Shown: one piece after another, positions 43,057-51,477 of the stretch
How the letters are laid out: each line of letters begins with the position of its first letter
Numbering within the stretch: the stretch's first letter is position 1
NCBI RefSeq assembly: GCF_009760925.1
Contig: NZ_VRLV01000019.1
Coordinates: 124,001 to 188,000, forward strand
Reading direction: 5' to 3'
DNA length: 64,000 nt
From: Nonomuraea typhae
Lineage (GTDB): Bacteria; Actinomycetota; Actinomycetes; Streptosporangiales; Streptosporangiaceae
Made by a program: the position numbers and the translations under genes
Notes under the pieces: generated by a model
The model's input: only the letters and a program-made list of their open reading frames with translations
Database searches by the model: none
What the model was told of the DNA's origin: nothing

Positions 43057-44004
43057 ATGGGCGATCTGGGTCACGTGCTCGTGCTGGCCGGCGGGCTCTC
43101 CTACGAGCGGGAGGTGTCCCTGCGCTCCGGCCGGCGGGTGAGCGAGGTGTTGCGGGCGGCCGGGGTCGACGTCGAGACCCGGGACACCGACGCCTCCCTC
43201 GTGCCGGCGGTGCTGGCCGATCGGCCTGACGCGGTGTTCGTCACCCTGCACGGCGGCGCCGGGGAGGACGGCGCGATCCGCTCGGTGCTGGAGCTGCTGA
43301 ACATCCCCTACGTGGGCGCCGACCCCGACGCCTGCCGCGTGGCCTTCGACAAGCCCACCGCCAAGGCCGTCGTCCGCTCGGTCGGCCTCAGCACGCCCGA
43401 ATCCGTGACCCTGCCGAAGGAGACCTTCCACGACCTGGGCGCCGCGGTCGTCCTCGGCCGGATCGTGGAGCGCCTCGGCCTTCCGCTGTTCGTGAAGCCG
43501 GCCAGGGGCGGCTCCGCGCTGGGCGCCTCCATCGTCCGCACCGCCGAAGAGTTGCCCGCCGCCATGGTCGGCTGTTTCGCGTACGGTGATACCGCCCTGA
43601 TCGAGCGCTGCATCGAAGGCGTGGAGGTAGCCGTCTCCGTCGTGGACCTGGGCGACGGCCCCGTGGCGCTCCCGGCCGTGGAGATCGTCCCCGACGAGGG
43701 CGTCTACGACTACGCCGCCCGCTATACCGCCGGCCACACCGAGTTCTTCGCCCCCGCCCGCCTGCCGGAAGCCGTCGCCGCGGCGTGCGCCAAGACGGCC
43801 GTCACCGCCCACACCGCGCTGGGCCTGCGCGACATCTCCCGCACCGACCTCATCGTCGACGCCGACGGCACGCCCTACTTCCTCGAGGTCAACGTCGCCC
43901 CCGGCATGACCGAGACCTCCCTGCTCCCCATGGCCGTGGAAGCGGCCGGCCGAGACCTGGGCACCCTCTGCAGCCGGCTCCTCGAAGTCGCCGCCACCCG
44001 CTGA
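43057..44004 (+). CDS. D-alanine-D-alanine ligase family protein (ATP-grasp)
   Basis: 315 residues. VLVLAGGLSYEREVSLRSGRRVSEVL, TLHGGAGEDGAIRSVLELLNIPYVGADPDACRVAFDKPTAKAVV, FVKPARGGSALGASIV and FLEVNVAPGMTETSLLPMA are the ATP-grasp and Ddl motifs. The order suggests dipeptide ligation, but the housekeeping Ddl may lie elsewhere. ATG 43057 is preceded by GGAGGGG; an in-frame extension through the 12-bp repeats is less likely. Confidence 0.9.
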   Translation: MGDLGHVLVLAGGLSYEREVSLRSGRRVSEVLRAAGVDVETRDTDASLVPAVLADRPDAVFVTLHGGAGEDGAIRSVLELLNIPYVGADPDACRVAFDKPTAKAVVRSVGLSTPESVTLPKETFHDLGAAVVLGRIVERLGLPLFVKPARGGSALGASIVRTAEELPAAMVGCFAYGDTALIERCIEGVEVAVSVVDLGDGPVALPAVEIVPDEGVYDYAARYTAGHTEFFAPARLPEAVAAACAKTAVTAHTALGLRDISRTDLIVDADGTPYFLEVNVAPGMTETSLLPMAVEAAGRDLGTLCSRLLEVAATR

Positions 44005-44047
44005 CCCGCCCCCTGTTTCTCGCAGGACGGCTCAGTAGCCTTGCCGT

Positions 44048-45094
44048 GTGCTGATCGAACCGAGCTATCCCAAGAGCTTCGCCAGCGACAACCACGCGGG
44101 CATCCACCCCGCCGTCCTCCAGGCGATCACGGCCGCCAACTCCGGCGACGCACCGGCCTACGGCGGCGACGCCTGGACGACCGCCTTCGAGCGCCAGGTC
44201 AGACTCGTCTTCGGCGAGCAGGCGATGGGCTTCCCTGTGTTCAACGGCGCAGGCGCCAATCTCCTCAGCCTGGCACTCCCCCTCGGACGCTACGACAGCA
44301 TCATCTGCCCCGAGACCGCGCACGTCGCCTGCCACGAGACCGGCGCCGCCGAACGCCTTCTGGGCGTCAAGCTGACCACGATCGCCACGAAGGACGGCAA
44401 GCTGCGCCCGGCGGACATCACCGAGCGCCTCCACGTTCTCGGCGTCCACCACGAGGTTCAGCCCAAGGTCATCTCCATCTCCCAGGTGACCGAACTGGGG
44501 ACCTGCTACACGCCCGACGAGATCGCCGCCCTGGCCGACGTGGCGCACGGCGCGGGCCTCAAGCTTCACGTGGACGGCGCCCGCCTCGCCAACGCCGCCG
44601 CCTACCTCGGCTGCGACTTCCGCGCCATCACCACGGACGCCGGCGTGGACGTCTTCAGCTTCGGCGGCACCAAGAACGGCGCCATGGCCGCCGAGGCGGT
44701 CATCCTGCTCGATCCGGGATTGAGTACGGCGGTGCCGTACCTGCGCAGGCAGTCGCTTCAACTGGCTTCCAAGATGCGCTTCATCTCCGCTCAGCTGACC
44801 GCGCTCCTGACGGACGACCTCTGGCTCGCCAATGCCACACACGCCAACGCGATGGCCCAGCGGCTCGTGTCTGGAGTGGCCGACCTTGCGGAGGTGGAGA
44901 TCGTCTACCCGGTCGAGTCGAATGCCGTCTTCGCCGCTCTCCCTCGCGATGCCGTACAGACGCTCAAGGCGCGTTATCGCTTTGAGTACTGGGATGAGCG
45001 GGCGGGGCTGGTCCGCTGGATGACTGCCTTCGACACGACGCCCGAGCATGTGGATGACTTCGTGGCCGACGTCCGGAAGGCCGTCTCCGGCTGA
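44048..45094 (+). CDS. Threonine aldolase-like beta-eliminating lyase
   Basis: 348 residues. PLP-fold type I: FASDNHAGIHPAVLQAITAANSGDAPAYGGDAWT, ISISQVTELGTCYTPDEI, LHVDGARLANAAAYL and FSFGGTKNGAMAAEAVIL with the Schiff-base lysine. Cleaves beta-hydroxy amino acids or related substrates. GTG 44048 is 6 nt after TAGCCT (44036-44041), leaderless. Confidence 0.93.
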   Translation: MLIEPSYPKSFASDNHAGIHPAVLQAITAANSGDAPAYGGDAWTTAFERQVRLVFGEQAMGFPVFNGAGANLLSLALPLGRYDSIICPETAHVACHETGAAERLLGVKLTTIATKDGKLRPADITERLHVLGVHHEVQPKVISISQVTELGTCYTPDEIAALADVAHGAGLKLHVDGARLANAAAYLGCDFRAITTDAGVDVFSFGGTKNGAMAAEAVILLDPGLSTAVPYLRRQSLQLASKMRFISAQLTALLTDDLWLANATHANAMAQRLVSGVADLAEVEIVYPVESNAVFAALPRDAVQTLKARYRFEYWDERAGLVRWMTAFDTTPEHVDDFVADVRKAVSG

Positions 45095-45105
45095 GCACCT
45101 TGTTG

Positions 45106-45308
45106 GTTTCACGTGAAACCCAGCGCGTGCGAGGGTCGGCTGGTTTCACGTGAAACACACGCGTGGGGGTCCAGGAGGGCGCGCTCTCACGGAACGGTTT
45201 CACGTGAAACAGGCGCGGGGCCGAGAGGGTGTCACGGGAGAGTTTCACGTGAAACACGCGTGCGGGGCCCGGAAGGGCATGTACTCGCAGGACGGTTTCA
45301 CGTGAAAC
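45106..45308. promoter_or_regulatory. parS: parS cluster (5 sites)
   Basis: Five perfect copies of the palindrome GTTTCACGTGAAAC at 45106-45119, 45143-45156, 45197-45210, 45242-45255 and 45295-45308, spaced 37, 54, 45 and 53 bp. The last ends 16 bp before parB's stop. ParB loads here and ParA segregates the complex. The intervening DNA shows no gene. Confidence 0.98.
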
Positions 45309-45323
45309 ACCAGCGGCCACTGT

Positions 45324-46286
45324 TTAGGCGTCGTGATCGCGCATGGCGCGGGCGGCTTCAGGGGCCATGGTGCCGATGATGCGCTCAAGGTCGTCGATCG
45401 TGGCGAACTCCACCACGATGCGCCCCTTCCGCCGGCCGAGGTCCACCTTCACCTTGGTTTCGAAGTGGTCGGAGAGGCGGTCGGCCAGGTGGGTGAGGCC
45501 GGGGGCGGTGGGCTTGTTCTGCTGGCGTTCGCGTGGCGCCTTGGCCGCCGCCTGGGCGCTGCCCATCGCGACGATCTCCTCCACCGCACGGACGGACAGG
45601 AGTTCGGCCACGATCCGCTTCGCGAGCTGGATCTGGTCTTCGGCGCTGTCCAGGCGGAGAAGGGCACGGGCGTGGCCGGCACTGATCAGGCCCGCCGCCA
45701 CGCGGCGCTGGACCTCGGGCGGGAGGTTCAGGAGGCGCAGGGTGTTGGTGATGTGTGAGCGGGACCGGCCGACCTTCTGGGCGAGCTGCTCGTGGGTCGC
45801 CTGGAAGTCGTCCAGGAGCTGCTGGTAGGCGGCGGCTTCCTCCAGCGCGTTCAACTGTTCGCGCTGGAGGTTCTCGATGAGGGCGTCACGGAGGAGTTCG
45901 TCGTCCTGCGTGTTGCGGACGATCGCGGGAATCAGGTCCAGTCCGGCCAGCTTCGAGGCCCGGCAGCGGCGCTCCCCCATGATCAGCTCGTATCGGCCGC
46001 CTCCTATCGAGCGAACCACGACGGGCTGAAGGAGTCCGACCTCCTTGATGGAGGCGGCAAGCTCGACAAGCCGGTCCTGGTCGAACACATCACGCGGCTG
46101 ACGGGGGTTCGCGTCGATCGCGGTGAGCGCGATCTCCTTGAAATACGCCCCGGTGATCGGTACGGGTCCGGAGTCGGCGGGCGCCCTTCCGTGGTCGGTA
46201 GCCAGCGCTCCCGTGCCGTCAACGATGGGACCGGTCGGGATGAGCGCCCCGAGCCCCTTGCCCAATCCCCGCCGCTGCTGACTCAC
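45324..46286 (-). CDS. parB: Chromosome partitioning protein ParB
   Basis: 320 residues. N-terminal CTP-binding domain with IDANPRQPRDVFDQ and the GERRCRAS box, central helix-turn-helix (ATHEQLAQKVGRSRSHITNTLRLL) for parS, Ala/Lys-rich linker, and C-terminal dimer domain (LADRLSDHFETKVKVDLGRRKGRIVVEFATIDDLERII). Clamps onto DNA at parS. Downstream of parA on the same strand after a 542-bp gap. Confidence 0.98.
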   Translation of the reverse strand: MSQQRRGLGKGLGALIPTGPIVDGTGALATDHGRAPADSGPVPITGAYFKEIALTAIDANPRQPRDVFDQDRLVELAASIKEVGLLQPVVVRSIGGGRYELIMGERRCRASKLAGLDLIPAIVRNTQDDELLRDALIENLQREQLNALEEAAAYQQLLDDFQATHEQLAQKVGRSRSHITNTLRLLNLPPEVQRRVAAGLISAGHARALLRLDSAEDQIQLAKRIVAELLSVRAVEEIVAMGSAQAAAKAPRERQQNKPTAPGLTHLADRLSDHFETKVKVDLGRRKGRIVVEFATIDDLERIIGTMAPEAARAMRDHDA

Positions 46287-46828
46287 TGCGTCTCCTCACC
46301 GTCCCGGGCCGATTCCGGTCACACCAGGAGAGGTTACCGTTGCGAACGCCGGACGGTGTCCGGTCGCCACACGCGGTTCGCGGTATTTGCGGCAAGCTCC
46401 CCAGATTTCCCCTCCCCCACCATCCTCCCCTTCTGGCCACACCTTCCCTCCCTCACGCCCAACCGGCTCAGGAGCGGGCACCAGGCGGCTCGTGATGGGT
46501 GGGCAGGGGCCGGGGTGCCGATGCGACCTCGGGCGTGGTGACGGCGCTCGGTCCGTGGGGTGCTGTGGGCGCGGGCGTGGGGTGGTGTGGGCGCGGTCCG
46601 GCGAGCGTTGTGCATGGGGGTGCTACTACCGAGGCGGCGCGGGGCCCTGGTTGGACGGCGGGCTAGGGGCGGACACCCGGGTGCAGGGTGGGCGACTGGG
46701 AGCAGGGCGGAGGCCAGAGGGCCGGGGGCGGAGGCGGGGGGGTGAAGGCGGGGGGGTGAAGGCGAGCTACCGGGGTGGGGGCGGATGGAGGGATGCGATT
46801 GGACGGCGGAGACAGAGGTTAGACGGGG
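46287..46828. other. Low-complexity gap between parB and parA
   Basis: 542 bp, unusually long for a parAB operon. Left half is pyrimidine-rich and right half G-rich on the plus strand. No gene with normal actinomycete codon bias was seen in any frame. It may contain a separate parB promoter. Confidence 0.5.
46733..46760. repeat. G-rich 14-bp tandem repeat
   Basis: GGCGGGGGGGTGAA repeated perfectly at 46733-46746 and 46747-46760, beside further G runs; could fold into a G-quadruplex on the plus strand. Confidence 0.8.
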
Positions 46829-47755
46829 TTAGACGGTGGAGGCGCGGTAGGCGATTTCGCGGCTGGCGTCCATGTAGGCCATGGCGCCGCTCGAGCCCGG
46901 GTCGTACGTCATCACGGACTGACCGTAGCTGGGCGCCTCCGACAGCCGGACGCTGCGCGGGATGACCGTGTTGAGGACCGTCTCCCCGAAGTGGGAGCGC
47001 ACCTCTTCCGCCACCTGGGAGGCCAGCCGGGTACGGCCGTCGTACATCGTGAGCACGATCGTGGACAGGCGCAGAGTCGGGTTGAGGTGGGCCTTGATGA
47101 GGTCCACGTTGCGCAGAAGCTGCCCGAGGCCCTCCAGGGCGTAGTACTCGCACTGGATGGGGATCATCACCTCGTCGGCCGCCACCAGAGCGTTCACCGT
47201 CAGCAGGCCGAGCGACGGCGGGCAGTCAATGATGATGTAGTCGAACTCGATCGCGTCATAGGCGGCCAACGCCCGGCGCAGGCGGGCTTCACGGGCTACC
47301 AAGGAGACGAGCTCGATCTCGGCGCCGGCCAGGTCGATGGTGGCCGGGGCGCAGTACAGGCCGGGCATCTCCGGGACCTCTTTGACGATCTCGGCCATCG
47401 GGAGGTCGTCCACCAGTACCTGGTACACGTCGGGGATGTCACCGCGGTGCTCGGTGGCCAGGGCGGTGGAGGCATTGCCCTGCGGGTCCAGGTCGACGAC
47501 GAGCACGCGCTGGCCGTTCATGGAGAGCGCGGCGGCGATGTTGACCGAGGTGGTCGTTTTGCCGACTCCGCCCTTCTGGTTGGCCACCGCGATCACCCGG
47601 GTTTTGGGTGGTCTGGGCCAGGCGCCCTGGGCCTCGCCGGCGGACTCCCCCGCGGCGGGAACCGTTTGAACAGCTGATGTTTCACGTGAAACCACTGAGC
47701 TGAGCGCCTCTCGTACCAACGGCGAATCACCGGGGTTAAGGGGGGTCTGGGTCAC
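46829..47755 (-). CDS. parA: Chromosome partitioning ATPase ParA (Soj)
   Basis: 308 residues from GTG 47755, preferred because GAAAGG lies 9 nt upstream; ATG 47764 would abut it. A flexible N-terminal tail of about 45 residues contains SRET, the translation of a parS site. Deviant Walker A NQKGGVGKTTTSVNIAAAL, then VLVVDLDPQGNAS and YIIIDCPPSLGLLTVNAL. Segregates origins with ParB. Confidence 0.96.
   Translation of the reverse strand: MTQTPLNPGDSPLVREALSSVVSRETSAVQTVPAAGESAGEAQGAWPRPPKTRVIAVANQKGGVGKTTTSVNIAAALSMNGQRVLVVDLDPQGNASTALATEHRGDIPDVYQVLVDDLPMAEIVKEVPEMPGLYCAPATIDLAGAEIELVSLVAREARLRRALAAYDAIEFDYIIIDCPPSLGLLTVNALVAADEVMIPIQCEYYALEGLGQLLRNVDLIKAHLNPTLRLSTIVLTMYDGRTRLASQVAEEVRSHFGETVLNTVIPRSVRLSEAPSYGQSVMTYDPGSSGAMAYMDASREIAYRASTV
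47679..47692. promoter_or_regulatory. parS: parS site inside parA
   Basis: Perfect GTTTCACGTGAAAC within the 5' part of the parA coding sequence, read there as part of VVSRET. The sixth site of the window, 2.4 kb from the other five. Confidence 0.97.
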
Positions 47756-47901
47756 GATGGCCATCCTTTCAACCAGAGGCACGGTCGTGTCGGGAATTCG
47801 CTGTCGCGACACGCCCATTTCGGGCCAACCAACCCCCGTTGGGCTGTCCGAAGAGGGGACGGCGGGCCAGCCGAGGCCGCTCGGGGCCACTGGCACAACG
47901 G

Positions 47902-48573
47902 TCACCTCCTTCGTCGACGCCTACCACGTTCCGGCGCGCGACCTGCTACCACCCGAACCAATGTTGCAGGCGGCTCGACCTTACCGTGCCCAACGGTCAC
48001 AAGCTCAGCCGTTCGAGCCCCGCTGGCCTTCAACTGGGCCTCGGCCTCGGCAAGCTCCTCCGCGGCGCGCTCCCCCTTCATGGCAATGAGCTCGCCGTCT
48101 TCGCGAAGAAGCGGCATCGCCCACGTCAAAAGCCGATCAAGCGGCGCCACCGCCCGCGCGCTCGCCACGTCGAACTCCCGCTTGCCCGCGAGCTCCTCCG
48201 CCCGGCCGCGCAACACCTCGACGTTGTCCAGCTTGAGCGCCTCGACGCTCTCCTCCAGAAACACGGTCCGGCGCAGCAACGGCTCCAGCAGCGTCACCCG
48301 GATGTCCGGCCGCACGATCGCCAGCACGAGCCCGGGCAGCCCGGCCCCCGAGCCGATGTCCACCAGCCGCACGTCCTCAGGTACGGCTTCCGCCACCACG
48401 GCGCAGTTGAGCAGGTGCCGGTCCCAGATCCGCGGCACCTCCCTCGGGCCGAGCAGCCCACGCACCACACCGGGACCGGCGAGGATCTCGGCAAAGGCGT
48501 TCGCTTGATCCCACGCCTCGCCGGTGAAGACTTCCCTGGCGATGTCGGGCGGAGCCGGTAGCTCTTCACTCAC
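47902..48573 (-). CDS. rsmG: 16S rRNA (guanine-N7) methyltransferase RsmG
   Basis: 223 residues. LGPREVPRIWDRHLLNCAVVAEAV, SAM-binding VDIGSGAGLPGLVLAIVRPD and VASARAVAPLDRLLTWAMPLL are GidB motifs; a poly-Arg C-terminus is odd. Methylates G527 of 16S rRNA. GGAAGGG upstream of GTG 48573. Upstream of parA in the same direction. A TGTCGCGACA palindrome at 47802-47811 lies in the rsmG-parA gap. Confidence 0.97.
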   Translation of the reverse strand: MSEELPAPPDIAREVFTGEAWDQANAFAEILAGPGVVRGLLGPREVPRIWDRHLLNCAVVAEAVPEDVRLVDIGSGAGLPGLVLAIVRPDIRVTLLEPLLRRTVFLEESVEALKLDNVEVLRGRAEELAGKREFDVASARAVAPLDRLLTWAMPLLREDGELIAMKGERAAEELAEAEAQLKASGARTAELVTVGHGKVEPPATLVRVVAGRAPERGRRRRRR

Positions 48574-48675
48574 TGGTTGGTGGCCCTTCCAATATCACCG
48601 ATGTCGATGGATACAAGGCTAGAGGTGATGGAGGGGTGCAACGTCTCGGAAGGCCGTCCACCGCGCGCCCATGAG

Positions 48676-48712
48676 AAAGGCCGCCAGTCCGAACACCGGA
48701 CAGACGGCCTTA
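48676..48712 (-). terminator. Terminator after jag
   Basis: Stem AAGGCCG / CGGCCTT (48677-48683, 48705-48711) with an inner GTCCG / CGGAC pair, followed by TTTCTC on the minus strand. Likely ends the rpmH-rnpA-yidD-yidC-jag transcript before rsmG. Confidence 0.75.
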
Positions 48713-48728
48713 AAAGCCAGCAAACCAC

Positions 48729-49220
48729 TCAAACAGGAAGAACCACGACAAATCGCAGCGGCTCTTCACCCTCCGACTCACTGCGGAGCCCGGCGGCCGC
48801 CACGGCATCGTGCACGATCTTCCGCTCGAACGGCGTCATCGGCTGCAGCGACTTCGGCTCGCCGTTCCTTTTGACCTGAGCCGCGATCTCACTGCCGAGC
48901 TTGCTGAGCTCCGCCCGGCGCCTCTCGCGGTACCCGGCGACGTCGAGCATCAGCCGGGATCGCTCGCCGGTCTGGCGATGGACGGCCAAGCGGGTCAGCT
49001 CCTGAAGCGCCTCGAGCACCTCTCCCCCGGGGCCGACGAGCTCGGTGCCCTTGACGCCGACGACGGAGACCAGGGCGCGGTCGCCCTCGACGTCCATGTC
49101 GATGTCACCGTCGATGTCGGCGATGTCCAGCAGCCCCTCGACGTAGTCGGCGGCGATCTCGCCCTCCTGCTCCAGGGCGTTGATGTCGGGTGCCGCCTTC
49201 TCCTGCTCAGCCTCGGTCAT
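48729..49220 (-). CDS. jag: Jag/SpoIIIJ-associated RNA-binding protein (KH-R3H)
   Basis: 163 residues. Acidic N-terminus, KH-like domain (VSVVGVKGTELVGPGGEVLEALQELTRLAVHRQTGERSRLMLDVAGYRERRR) and R3H domain (LQPMTPFERKIVHDAVAAA...EEPLRFVVVLP). Lacks an obvious Jag_N. Follows yidC, as usual. AAGGAG precedes ATG 49220. Confidence 0.95.
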   Translation of the reverse strand: MTEAEQEKAAPDINALEQEGEIAADYVEGLLDIADIDGDIDMDVEGDRALVSVVGVKGTELVGPGGEVLEALQELTRLAVHRQTGERSRLMLDVAGYRERRRAELSKLGSEIAAQVKRNGEPKSLQPMTPFERKIVHDAVAAAGLRSESEGEEPLRFVVVLPV

Positions 49221-49240
49221 GGCCAGCGTCTCCTTAGTGA

Positions 49241-50173
49241 TCAAGACTTCTTGCTCCCGGTGCGCTTGCTGCGAGACTGCCGGCTGGGCTGGTTCCGCAC
49301 GATCTTGGGCTGCGGAGGCTCAGGGGCGGCGGGCGTCTCCTCCTCCGGGGTGCTCTTCTTGAAGCGGGCGAGCATGCCGGGCTTGGGCTTCACCGGAATG
49401 GGGTTTCCCTTGGCGTCGAACTCCGGCATCGGGTGCCGGCTGTAGAACCAGTGCTGCTGGCCGAGCGTCCACAGGTTGGTGGTGACCCAGTAGAGGATGA
49501 GGCCGAGCGGGAAGTTCAGGCTGAAGAAGGCGAACAGCGGCGAGATGTACATCAGGATCTTCTGCTGCTGCGCCATGGGGTTGTCCGGCATCTGCTGCAT
49601 GGAGCGGGTCACGCTCTGCCGGACGGTGAGGAACGTGGTCAGGGAGCTGACCGCGACGAAGACGCCGATGATGACCTTGCTGGTGATCGCCGTGGCGGAG
49701 AAGAAGGTCTCGGAGATGCCGGCGCTGAAGATGTGCGCCTGCTTGGCGCTGTTGACGACCTCGGCCGTCATGCCGTACTTGGTCGCCGTGCCGTTGGAGA
49801 TCGCCTGGAGCACGGTGAACATCGAGATGAAGATCGGGAACTGCGCCACGATCGGGAGGCAGCCGCCGAGGGGGTTGGCGCCGGCGCCCTGGTAGAGCGC
49901 CATGACCTCCTGGTTCATGCGCTGCTTGTCGTTCTTGTAGCGCTTGCGCAGCTCCTGCACCTTCGGCGCGAGCTCCTGCATCTTCTTCGACGAGCGCATC
50001 TGCTTGAGGAAGAGCGGGAAGATGAGGATCCGCATGATGACGGTGAGCGTGATGATGGTCAACGCCCAGTTCAACCCGCTGGCGGGGTTGATGAAGGTGC
50101 TGTAAGCCTGGTGAATCCAGGTGATGACTTGCGCGATGGCTGTGTACAGCCAATTCAGCCAGGCGAAATCCAC
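49241..50173 (-). CDS. yidC: Membrane protein insertase YidC
   Basis: 310 residues, short actinobacterial form with five membrane helices. VIMRILIFPLFLKQMRSSKKMQELAPKVQELRKRYKNDKQRMNQEVMALYQGAGANPLGGCLPIVAQFPIFISMF is the 60KD_IMP core with the groove Arg. The C-terminus is basic and Pro-rich. GTG 50173 with AAGGGAG chosen over an upstream ATG that would overlap yidD. Confidence 0.97.
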   Translation of the reverse strand: MDFAWLNWLYTAIAQVITWIHQAYSTFINPASGLNWALTIITLTVIMRILIFPLFLKQMRSSKKMQELAPKVQELRKRYKNDKQRMNQEVMALYQGAGANPLGGCLPIVAQFPIFISMFTVLQAISNGTATKYGMTAEVVNSAKQAHIFSAGISETFFSATAITSKVIIGVFVAVSSLTTFLTVRQSVTRSMQQMPDNPMAQQQKILMYISPLFAFFSLNFPLGLILYWVTTNLWTLGQQHWFYSRHPMPEFDAKGNPIPVKPKPGMLARFKKSTPEEETPAAPEPPQPKIVRNQPSRQSRSKRTGSKKS

Positions 50174-50177
50174 CGAG

Positions 50178-50456
50178 CTAGCTCCCTTGCGTTTCGTGTG
50201 ACCGGACCGGGCGCGGAGGGACCGGGTCAAGTCCTCCGGGGTTGAACGGATGACAACGCCCGATGCGCCGGACGGTCAGCCAAGTGCCACGAAGAGCACC
50301 GTGTACGGCTATCGCCTCGAGTCCATAGGCACTGCATGAGGGGTAGAAACGGCAGCGCGGACCCAGCATCGGGCTGATGAAGGCCCGATAGAACCGGATC
50401 GGGACGAGTAGGACCCGGGCCGGGAGGCTCGGCTCGCCCTGCGGCTGCTCCGTCAT
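50178..50456 (-). CDS. yidD: Membrane protein insertion efficiency factor YidD
   Basis: 92 residues with the family core [62 protein letters not shown]. Membrane-associated helper of YidC. ATG overlaps the rnpA stop by 4 bp. Confidence 0.97.
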   Translation of the reverse strand: MTEQPQGEPSLPARVLLVPIRFYRAFISPMLGPRCRFYPSCSAYGLEAIAVHGALRGTWLTVRRIGRCHPFNPGGLDPVPPRPVRSHETQGS

Positions 50457-50815
50457 CTGTGTCCATCCGTCGCGGACTCGCGCCGCCTTAGCAAACGATT
50501 CAGCGCGCCGTCGAGTTCTCCGGCGAGAACCTCGTTTCGCGCTGACGCGGCCGGTGGGTTGGCGCGTATCACCAGCAGGCTACCTCGCGGGAGCCGGTCG
50601 AGACGGTCCCGCATCAGGTGTCGGAGGCGGCGTTTGACCTTGTTGCGCACCACCGCCCCGCCCACCGCACGACTGACTACGAAACCCACCAAAGGTTCCT
50701 CGTCACCAGAAACCCTCAAATGGGCCACCACAGTGGGACGGCCGGCTCGCTGGCCACGCTTGACGGCTGCGGCGAAGTCCTCGCTCCGCCGCATGCGGGA
50801 GCTTGGGGATAGCAC
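50453..50815 (-). CDS. rnpA: Ribonuclease P protein component
   Basis: 120 residues. [27 protein letters not shown] at the start and the RNR motif region [24 protein letters not shown]. Partner of RNase P RNA in tRNA maturation. GTG 50815 matches the usual family start. Confidence 0.97.
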   Translation of the reverse strand: MLSPSSRMRRSEDFAAAVKRGQRAGRPTVVAHLRVSGDEEPLVGFVVSRAVGGAVVRNKVKRRLRHLMRDRLDRLPRGSLLVIRANPPAASARNEVLAGELDGALNRLLRRRESATDGHR

Positions 50816-50880
50816 TGAAGACGCCTATCGCCCGCCGGCGAAGGTCACCGGCGGGCGTGACAGTCGGGCGCGGCGAGCCG

Positions 50881-51018
50881 TCAGGCCGACAGCTTCTCGC
50901 GGCCCTTGCGGCGGCGGGCGGCCAGAATGGCGCGGCCGGCCCGCGTGCGCATGCGAAGCCGGAAGCCGTGGGTCTTCGCGCGGCGACGGTTGTTCGGCTG
51001 GAAAGTACGCTTGCTCAC
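50881..51018 (-). CDS. rpmH: 50S ribosomal protein bL34
   Basis: 45 residues, full length: [48 protein letters not shown] 51018. First gene of the leftward origin-proximal operon. Confidence 0.99.
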   Translation of the reverse strand: MSKRTFQPNNRRRAKTHGFRLRMRTRAGRAILAARRRKGREKLSA

Positions 51019-51166
51019 GGGTGGGCTCCAGGCTTGATGATGCGCCCACTGCCGGGCGCTTAACACACATGGATGGCCTGCCACGGGCATGCTGAATAGC
51101 CGTCGAGTGACAAGCCGACCGTCGTACGTTACGGGGCATGTATGCCCCAGGTCAAACCAGGATCGG

Positions 51167-51419
51167 TTATCCACGTATCCACATGTGGGTTTTCCACCGC
51201 CGTGGTCACGTCCACAGTATGTGCACCGAGCACCCACTACGCTGTGGACAACGTCTTGAACACAGTTGTGCACATCGCTACTGTCGGCCCTTCCAGACCC
51301 GCCATGAGGCTGTGCACAACTTGTGGATCACTTGTGGAGACTGTGCGGGTAACACACTGCCGTCGGGTTGTGGACGGCGGGGGCTGGGCACCGGGAGTGC
51401 GGCCGCTGGGTGTGGATAA
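51167..51419. promoter_or_regulatory. DnaA-box region between rpmH and dnaA
   Basis: 459-bp gap between rpmH and dnaA. Box-like sites: TTATCCACG 51167-51175, GTATCCACA 51175-51183, TGTGGACAA 51243-51251, TGTGGATCA 51322-51330, TGTGGACGG 51369-51377 and perfect TGTGGATAA 51411-51419, the last 59 bp before dnaA. Orientation switches between the outer pairs. Likely part of the origin and of dnaA autoregulation. Confidence 0.8.
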
Positions 51420-51477
51420 CGCCGTGCGTGGGTGAACACGTTCGCGGGGGGCCGCGAGAGGAAGGAGCAGCCGGACT

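Noticed and set aside
44964-45320. Minus-strand frame with repeated VSRET and FHVK motifs
   Set aside because: These peptides are just translations of the five parS palindromes; no ribosome-binding site and no normal codon bias.
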